The position numbers were made by a program, and so were the translations under genes. A stretch of 64,000 nt of DNA from Enterobacter chengduensis (GTDB lineage: Bacteria > Pseudomonadota > Gammaproteobacteria > Enterobacterales > Enterobacteriaceae), in assembly GCF_001984825.2 (NCBI RefSeq), contig NZ_CP043318.1, positions 2,790,001-2,854,000 on the forward strand. The letters run 5' to 3'. The notes under the pieces were generated by a model. That model made no database searches. It saw only the letters and a program-made list of their open reading frames with translations, and had not been told where the DNA came from. Below, piece by piece: positions 57,903-64,000 of this stretch. Position 1 is the first letter of the stretch, and the number at the start of each line of letters is the position of its first letter.

Positions 57903-58907
57903 TTATAACGGGTCTACTTTCAGGCAGGAAACCGCATGTCGGAAACTGCCTTCCAGAACCGGTCGCGTTTTCGCGCATTCCGGCCCGGCCATTGGGCAGC
58001 GCGTGCGGAACACGCAGCCTGACGGAGGGTTAATCGGGGAAGGCAATTCCCCTTCCAGAAGCTGGATGGTCTTATTCTTTTCCAGGTCGGGATCGGGGAT
58101 CGGCACCGCCGACATCAGCGCTTTGGTGTAAGGATGCAGTGGATTGTGGTACACCTCGTCATAGGTGCCCAGCTCCACGGCATGGCCTAGGTACATTACC
58201 AGCACGCGGTCAGAGATGTGTTTTACCACGGCCAGATCATGCGCGATGAAAATCAGCGACAGCCCCATTTCGCGCTGCAGCTTCTGCAGCAGGTTAACCA
58301 CCTGCGCCTGAATGGACACGTCCAGCGCGGAAACCGGCTCATCGCAGATAATCAGCTTCGGTTCGAGGATCAGCGCACGGGCAATGCCGATACGCTGGCA
58401 CTGACCGCCGGAGAATTCGTGCGGATAGCGGTTGATGAGGTTAGGCAACAGGCCGACTTTCAGCATCATCGCCTTCACGCGGTCGCGCACTTCCTGACGA
58501 GACATCTTTGGATGATAGGTCCGCAGCGGCTCGGCAATAATCTCACCGATGGTCATACGCGGGTTTAATGACGCCAGCGGATCCTGGAAAATCATCTGGA
58601 TATCGCTGCGCACCTCGCGCCACTCGTCGGGCCTCATGCCAAGCAGATCTTTACCCAGCCAGGCTACCTTACCGTCGGTGGCTTTGACCAGACCGATAAT
58701 CGCACGCGCAAAGGTTGATTTACCGCAGCCGGACTCGCCTACCACGCCCAGGGTTTCCCCTTCGTACAGGCGCAGCGTGACGCCGTCCACCGCTTTGAGG
58801 GTCTTCGGCGGCTGCCAGAACCACTGTTTGCCGTCTTTGATATCGAAATGCACCTTAAGGTCAGCGATTTCGAGCAGCACGTTACGTTTTTCATCTAATG
58901 CGTTCAT
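57903..58907 (-). CDS. oppF: Oligopeptide ABC transporter ATP-binding protein OppF
   Basis: A 334-aa ABC ATPase: Walker [10 protein letters not shown] (about 54-62), signature SGGQCQR, Walker [13 protein letters not shown]. The C-terminal oligopeptide/dipeptide extension has the cysteines [14 protein letters not shown] that bind a cluster in related proteins. It overlaps oppD by 4 nt and works with it as a heterodimer. Confidence 0.97.
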   Translation of the reverse strand: MNALDEKRNVLLEIADLKVHFDIKDGKQWFWQPPKTLKAVDGVTLRLYEGETLGVVGESGCGKSTFARAIIGLVKATDGKVAWLGKDLLGMRPDEWREVRSDIQMIFQDPLASLNPRMTIGEIIAEPLRTYHPKMSRQEVRDRVKAMMLKVGLLPNLINRYPHEFSGGQCQRIGIARALILEPKLIICDEPVSALDVSIQAQVVNLLQKLQREMGLSLIFIAHDLAVVKHISDRVLVMYLGHAVELGTYDEVYHNPLHPYTKALMSAVPIPDPDLEKNKTIQLLEGELPSPINPPSGCVFRTRCPMAGPECAKTRPVLEGSFRHAVSCLKVDPL

Positions 58908-59917
58908 ACCAGCTCCTCCTGCGGCTTAAAGCAGGCGCGCAGACGGCCTGGTGCAAACTCTTCCAGCGGCGGCGCGCTGTTGCAGATTTCCATCGCGTGC
59001 GGGCAGCGCGGCTGGAACGGACAGCCTTTTGGCAGACGCAGCAGGTTTGGCGGGTTGCCCGGAATGGTAAGCAGGGATTCCCCTTCCGCATCGAGACGCG
59101 GCACCGCATTCAGCAGGCCAATCGAGTACGGGTGCGCAGGCTGATAAAACACGTCGCGCGCTTTGCCGTATTCCATGGTTCGACCGGCGTACATCACCAG
59201 CACTTTGTCACAGATGCCCGCCACCACGCCCAGGTCGTGGGTGATCATGATAATCGCCGTGTTGAACTCACGCTTCAGCTCGTTCAACAGGGTCATAATT
59301 TGCGCCTGAACGGTCACGTCCAGCGCGGTGGTCGGTTCATCGGCAATCAGCAGTTTTGGCCGGCACAGCAGCGCCATTGCAATCATCACGCGCTGACGCA
59401 TACCGCCAGAGAACTCGTGCGGGAACATGCGCATGCGCTTGCGCGCTTCCGGCATTTTCACCGCATCCAGCATTTTGACCGACTCTTCAAAGGCTTCGGC
59501 TTTGCCCAGGCCTTTGTGCAGCATCAGGACTTCCATCAGCTGCTCACCGACGCGCATGTACGGGTTCAGTGAGGTCATCGGGTCCTGGAAAATCATCGAG
59601 ATCTGCTCAGCGCGCAGCTTGTTCAGCTCGTGTTCCGGCAGGTTGAGGATTTCACGGCCGTTGAATTTTGCAGAACCGCCAATCACTCCGTTAGCGGCCA
59701 GCAGGCCCATCAGCGCAAAGGCGGTCTGAGATTTTCCGGAGCCGGATTCACCCACGATCCCCAGCGTTTCGCCCGCGCGCAGGTTGAAGTTGAGATCGTT
59801 GACGGCGGTTACATCTCCGTCCGGCGTTTTAAAGGTCACGCGGAGGTCTTTCACGTTCAGCAGAAGATTATTCTGCTGTTGCGCCTGTGGCGCAGTGGCC
59901 GTTTCAATAATTGTCAT
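58904..59917 (-). CDS. oppD: Oligopeptide ABC transporter ATP-binding protein OppD
   Basis: A 337-aa ABC ATPase: Walker [11 protein letters not shown], signature SGGMRQR, Walker [13 protein letters not shown], and the C-terminal extension with [14 protein letters not shown]. It is 11 nt after oppC. Confidence 0.97.
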   Translation of the reverse strand: MTIIETATAPQAQQQNNLLLNVKDLRVTFKTPDGDVTAVNDLNFNLRAGETLGIVGESGSGKSQTAFALMGLLAANGVIGGSAKFNGREILNLPEHELNKLRAEQISMIFQDPMTSLNPYMRVGEQLMEVLMLHKGLGKAEAFEESVKMLDAVKMPEARKRMRMFPHEFSGGMRQRVMIAMALLCRPKLLIADEPTTALDVTVQAQIMTLLNELKREFNTAIIMITHDLGVVAGICDKVLVMYAGRTMEYGKARDVFYQPAHPYSIGLLNAVPRLDAEGESLLTIPGNPPNLLRLPKGCPFQPRCPHAMEICNSAPPLEEFAPGRLRACFKPQEELV

Positions 59918-59928
59918 GACGGCGCTCC

Positions 59929-60837
59929 TTAACGGTCTTTCGGGTCGAGGGCATCACGCAGGCCATCGCCGATAAAGTTAAAACAAAACAGGGTAACGAC
60001 CAGGAAGCCAGCCGGGTATAACAGCAGCCACGGTGACACTTCCATTGAGTTGGCACCATCGCTTAGCAGCGCGCCCCAGCTGCTCAGCGGCTCTTGCGTA
60101 CCCAGACCGAGGAAGCTCAGGAAAGATTCGAACAGGATCATGCTTGGCACCAGCAGCGAGGCATAAACCACTACCACGCCCAGCACGTTAGGAACGATAT
60201 GGCGAACCACGATATTCCCGGTAGAGACGCCGCCGACCTGTGCGGCTTCGATAAACTCTTTGCGCTTAAGGCTCAGCGTCTGGCCGCGAACAATACGCGC
60301 CATATCCAGCCAGGAAACCATCCCGATGGCCACGAAGATCAACAGGATATTTTGACCGAAGAAGGTCACCAGCAGGATGACGAAGAACATAAACGGGAAG
60401 GAGTTCAGGATTTCCAGCAGACGCATCATCACCGAGTCCACTTTGCCGCCAAGGTAGCCGGACAGTGAGCCATAGAGCGTCCCGACGATCACCGCCACCA
60501 GCGCGGCAGCGATACCTACCATCAGCGAAATACGGCCACCGATAGCAACGCGCACCAGCAGATCGCGCCCCGAGGAGTCCGTGCCAAAATAGTGGCCTGA
60601 TTCCATATCCGGCGCGCTGGACATCATGCCCCAGTCCGTATCGAAATAGGTAAACTGCGACAGCATCGGTGCCAGGGTTACGAATAGCGCGATGATCACC
60701 AAGACTACCAGGCTGGCAACCGCAGCCCTGTTATGCATAAAGCGACGGCGCGCATCCTGCCAGAGGCTACGACCTTCCACTTCCAGTTTTTCACTGAAGT
60801 TTTCCAGCGCCTCGCTGTTTTTCTTACTCAACATCAT
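59929..60837 (-). CDS. oppC: Oligopeptide ABC transporter permease OppC
   Basis: A 302-aa permease with six transmembrane segments and the EAA loop [22 protein letters not shown] that docks on the ATPases (written here without its full length: [14 protein letters not shown]). Length and start match E. coli OppC. Confidence 0.97.
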   Translation of the reverse strand: MMLSKKNSEALENFSEKLEVEGRSLWQDARRRFMHNRAAVASLVVLVIIALFVTLAPMLSQFTYFDTDWGMMSSAPDMESGHYFGTDSSGRDLLVRVAIGGRISLMVGIAAALVAVIVGTLYGSLSGYLGGKVDSVMMRLLEILNSFPFMFFVILLVTFFGQNILLIFVAIGMVSWLDMARIVRGQTLSLKRKEFIEAAQVGGVSTGNIVVRHIVPNVLGVVVVYASLLVPSMILFESFLSFLGLGTQEPLSSWGALLSDGANSMEVSPWLLLYPAGFLVVTLFCFNFIGDGLRDALDPKDR

Positions 60838-60849
60838 GGCGTGCTCCAG

Positions 60850-61770
60850 TTAGTAACGGATTTTCGGATCGATGACGGCATACAGCACATCGACGATAGC
60901 GTTAAAGAGAATGGTGAGCGCACCGACAAGAATGGTCAGGCTCAGCACCAGCGAATAGTCGCGGTTGAGCGCGCCGTTAACGAACAGCTGGCCAATGCCC
61001 GGCAGGCCGTAGATTGTTTCGATAACCATCGACCCGGTGATGATCCCGACAAATGCCGGTCCCATGTACGAAAGCACGGGCAACAGCGCCGGCTTGAGCG
61101 CGTGGCGGAAGATAATCCGACGCATCGGCAGCCCTTTCGCGCGCGCGGTACGAATGAAGTTTGAGTGCAGCACTTCGATCATTGATCCACGGGTGATACG
61201 CGCGATACTGGCGATGTACGCCAGAGATAATGCCACCATCGGCAAAATCATGAACTTCAATGCCCCGCCGTTCCAGCCGCCGCCCGGCAGCCACTTCAGC
61301 GTGATGGCAAATATCATCACCAGTAATGGCGCGACAACGAAGCTGGGTATCACTACCCCGGTCATTGCCACCCCCATTACGGCATAATCCCATTTGGTAT
61401 TTTGTCTGAGCGCGGCGATAACGCCTGCGGTGACCCCGAAAACGATGGCCAGAATGAATGCCGCAGCACCCAACTTCGCCGAAACCGGGAAGCTGGACGC
61501 CACCAGGTCGTTAACGGAATAGTCTTTGTATTTAAATGACGGTCCAAAATCGCCGTGAGCCAGCTGCTTCAGATAATTGAAGTACTGAGTGGAGATAGGA
61601 TCGTTTAAGTGGTATTTCGCTTCGATATTCGCCATGACTTCTGGCGGCAGCGTACGCTCACCGGTGAATGGACTTCCCGGCGCAAGGCGCATCATGAAGA
61701 AGGAAATCGTGATGAGAATAAATAGCGTTGGAATCGCTTCAAGACAGCGACGTAGGATAAATTTCAACAT
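60850..61770 (-). CDS. oppB: Oligopeptide ABC transporter permease OppB
   Basis: A 306-aa permease with six transmembrane segments and the EAA loop NFIRTARAKGLPMRRIIFRH. Length is that of E. coli OppB. It is 12 nt upstream of oppC and 84 nt downstream of oppA. Confidence 0.97.
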   Translation of the reverse strand: MLKFILRRCLEAIPTLFILITISFFMMRLAPGSPFTGERTLPPEVMANIEAKYHLNDPISTQYFNYLKQLAHGDFGPSFKYKDYSVNDLVASSFPVSAKLGAAAFILAIVFGVTAGVIAALRQNTKWDYAVMGVAMTGVVIPSFVVAPLLVMIFAITLKWLPGGGWNGGALKFMILPMVALSLAYIASIARITRGSMIEVLHSNFIRTARAKGLPMRRIIFRHALKPALLPVLSYMGPAFVGIITGSMVIETIYGLPGIGQLFVNGALNRDYSLVLSLTILVGALTILFNAIVDVLYAVIDPKIRY

Positions 61771-61854
61771 TGCCCGTACCTTCTGGCGTGTGCCTATATT
61801 ATGTGACGTTGGTTAGACACCGTGGGGCGAGCATGCCCGCCCCACTCATTGCCA

Positions 61855-63486
61855 TTAATGCTTGATAATATACAAGTTTTTAACGTAGATATTATCCATC
61901 GGGTCTTTACCGGTGTATCCACCTACCCACGGTTTCACCAGACGGGCGTTAACGTAGTAGTAAACCGGAACGATCGCGGAATCTTTATCCAGCTGCTGCT
62001 CGGCTTTAGAGTACAGTTCTGTACGCTGTGCTTCGTCAGTGGTTTTCAGCGTGTCGCCAATCAGCTTGTCGAACGCCGGGCTCTTATAGTGAGCGGTGTT
62101 GTTCGAGCTGTCGCTCAACATGGTGTTCAGGAAGGAGGTCGGTTCGTTATAGTCCGCACACCAGCCTGCACGCGCCACGTCAAAGGTGCCCTGATGACGG
62201 CTGTCGAGGAAGGTTTTCCACTCCTGGTTCTCCAGCTTCACGTTCGCGCCCAGGTTCTTTTTCCAGATCGACGCGACGGCGATAGCCAGTTTTTTGTGCA
62301 GGTCTGACGTGTTGTACAGCAGGCTGAAGGTCAGCGGCTTATCCGCGGTATAGCCCGCTTCGGCCAGCAGTTTCTTCGCTTCCGCGTTACGCTGTTCCTG
62401 CGTCTGTTTGAACCAGTCTGGCTCGGTCAGTTTTGCGCCATCGGTATAAGGAGGGGTGTAGCTGTATGCCGGGAGATCGCCCTGGTTTTTCACCTTATTC
62501 ACGATGATATCGCGATCCAGCGCCAGCTTCAGCGCGGTACGGACACGTACGTCGGTGAACGGTGCTTTCTGATTGTTGATTTCATAATAGTAGGTGCACA
62601 GGTACGGATCGACGTGAACTTCTTTAGGGATCTCTTTTTTCAGTTTCTGGAACAGCTCAATCGGCATGTTGTTATAGGTCATGTCGATTTCACCGCTGCG
62701 GTAGCGGTTGACGTCAGTCACTTCGGACGAAATTGGCAGGTAGGTAACCTGATTAATAACGGTTTTTGCGTTATCCCAATACTGCGGGTTACGGTCAAGC
62801 ACCATACGTTCGTTGACCACCCAGTCTTTCAGCTTATAGGCACCGTTGGTCACGATATTGGCAGGCTGGGTCCATTTTTCACCAAATTTTTCTACGGCGG
62901 ATTTTGGTACCGGGGAAACGGACGGGTGAACCAGCAGCTTATAGAAGTACGGAACAGGTTCGCTCAACGTCACTTCAAAGGTATTGGCATCGATCGCTTT
63001 CACGCCCAAATCGGTTACCGGTTTTTTGCCCGCGATGATGTCATCAATATTGGCAATATGGCCATATTGCAGGTAGCTCGCATACGGAGAGGCGGTGGTT
63101 GGATTCGCCAGACGCTGCCAGCTGTAAACGAAATCTTCAGCCGTGACCGGCGTACCGTCAGACCATTTCGCATCTTTGCGCAGATGGAAGGTCCAGACTT
63201 TGAAATCTTTGTTTTCCCATTTTTCTGCCACACCCGGTGCCGGGTGGCCGTCTACGTCAGTCACCAGCAGGCCTTCGAACAGGTCGCGGCTAACGTTAGA
63301 CTCAGGAACACCTTCAATTTTGTGCGGGTCAAGAGACTGAACTTCCGCACCGTTGTTACGCACCAGCGTCTGCTTCTCCGCCAGTTGAACACCTGCAGGA
63401 ACGTCCGCAGCCATTGCAGCGTTCCCCGCGATTAGCGCAGTTAAAATCCCCGCCGCTACCAGATTTTTTTTTGTGATGATGGACAT
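61855..63486 (-). CDS. oppA: Periplasmic oligopeptide-binding protein OppA
   Basis: A 543-aa precursor with a signal peptide (MSIITKKNLVAAGILTALIAG, ending AMAA). The SBP_bac_5 fold binds peptides of 2-5 residues regardless of side chain; it is among the most abundant periplasmic proteins of enterobacteria. First gene of oppABCDF. Confidence 0.98.
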   Translation of the reverse strand: MSIITKKNLVAAGILTALIAGNAAMAADVPAGVQLAEKQTLVRNNGAEVQSLDPHKIEGVPESNVSRDLFEGLLVTDVDGHPAPGVAEKWENKDFKVWTFHLRKDAKWSDGTPVTAEDFVYSWQRLANPTTASPYASYLQYGHIANIDDIIAGKKPVTDLGVKAIDANTFEVTLSEPVPYFYKLLVHPSVSPVPKSAVEKFGEKWTQPANIVTNGAYKLKDWVVNERMVLDRNPQYWDNAKTVINQVTYLPISSEVTDVNRYRSGEIDMTYNNMPIELFQKLKKEIPKEVHVDPYLCTYYYEINNQKAPFTDVRVRTALKLALDRDIIVNKVKNQGDLPAYSYTPPYTDGAKLTEPDWFKQTQEQRNAEAKKLLAEAGYTADKPLTFSLLYNTSDLHKKLAIAVASIWKKNLGANVKLENQEWKTFLDSRHQGTFDVARAGWCADYNEPTSFLNTMLSDSSNNTAHYKSPAFDKLIGDTLKTTDEAQRTELYSKAEQQLDKDSAIVPVYYYVNARLVKPWVGGYTGKDPMDNIYVKNLYIIKH

Positions 63487-64000
63487 TGTGTTGGTACTCC
63501 ACTCATTATAATGACTGGCCTTCGCCAGCTGTGTAATCCCCTGTTGGGGCCTGTACAGCGCAGGAGTTTTTTTTGCTGCTGTCAGGTTCTTCTTTTACTG
63601 CTTGCTATCACCGACTTTTTTATTACTGACCGCTCGTATGGCCGTCTTGCGTCGATTCTTCACAGGCCTCCCCTGTTTGAGACCTGCGCTGGATACCTGA
63701 GAAGAGAACCCTATGACAATAATTCTCATCTGCTTGTTTTATGCCGCAAAATAGTAGGCCGGAAAGTATCAAATGGCGTAAACGCGCGCCAATACATTTT
63801 GCAAATTTGTTAAGCAATTCTCTTTTACGGTGAGTACCGCATCGTTGAGGGCAGCCATGCCGGACATCAAACATCATTAAAAAAACATGATATTCAATAA
63901 GATAGAGAAAACTTTCTCTACGAGCGCGTCGCTGCGCTATCATCGAGTGATTTTGTACAAAAAATTAACAACTGGTTATTATTTAGCACATTCATCTAGG
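63487..64000 (-). promoter_or_regulatory. oppA upstream region
   Basis: A 514-bp non-coding stretch that should carry the oppA promoter and a long 5' leader. The CA-rich segment just before the start (GTACCAACACAATG on the minus strand) fits the kind of target paired by the sRNA GcvB, a known repressor of oppA in E. coli and Salmonella. No gene is convincing. Confidence 0.5.

Overview
The window is a stretch of enterobacterial chromosome. Gene order and protein sequences match the E. coli K-12 rnb-to-opp region closely (yciW, rnb, rpfR/pdeR, yciZ, yciT, osmB, yciH, pyrF, lapBA, pgpB, ribA, acnA, cysB, topA, yciN, sohB, yciK, btuR, rluB | yciO, rnm, trpLEDCBA, ompW, yciCBA, tonB, yciI, clsA, yciU, oppFDCBA). 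A DSF-synthase gene (rpfF) beside its receptor, and yedEF after trpA, point to Enterobacter, Cronobacter or a close relative rather than Escherichia. This assignment is from gene content and recognised sequence only; no database was searched.

Layout. 1-24.2 kb is core chromosome: RNA turnover (rnb), cyclic-di-GMP/DSF signalling (rpfR, and an rpfF interrupted by one in-frame amber codon), envelope and lipid genes (osmB, lapAB, pgpB), riboflavin, pyrimidine and TCA-cycle genes (ribA, pyrF, acnA), cysteine regulation (cysB), topoisomerase I, sohB, and the yciK-btuR pair. 24.2-39.55 kb is a 15.3-kb integrated element bounded by a perfect 16-bp direct repeat and inserted 17 bp upstream of the rluB start codon. 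39.6-64 kb returns to core: yciO, rnm, the complete trp operon with leader peptide and attenuator, yedEF, ompW, yciCBA, tonB, yciI, leuE, clsA, yciU, an ion channel and the opp oligopeptide permease operon.

The element is the unusual part. Its integrase gene starts about 70 bp inside the left end and is split by a 1221-bp IS3-family insertion (IS407-like, 4-bp target duplication ATAG), so the copy is probably locked in place. Inside are: a complete RelA/SpoT-domain nucleotide-synthetase-like gene preceded by a 58-codon ORF (a candidate toxic or anti-phage module); a 188-aa tyrosine recombinase with all catalytic residues, next to a 40-bp dyad that looks like a recombination site; a seven-gene leftward operon of DNA-binding and unknown proteins ending in a phage tape-measure protein; and a rightward operon of a head-decoration-like protein plus a lambda gpE-like major capsid protein. 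I see no terminase, portal, head-tail connector, tail tube, tail fibre or lysis gene. The two operons diverge across a 2-kb non-coding region packed with dyads, iteron-like repeats and a Fur-box-like site. This selection of phage parts suggests a phage satellite or phage-plasmid derivative that makes or alters capsids and tails, rather than an ordinary decayed prophage; that reading is inference.
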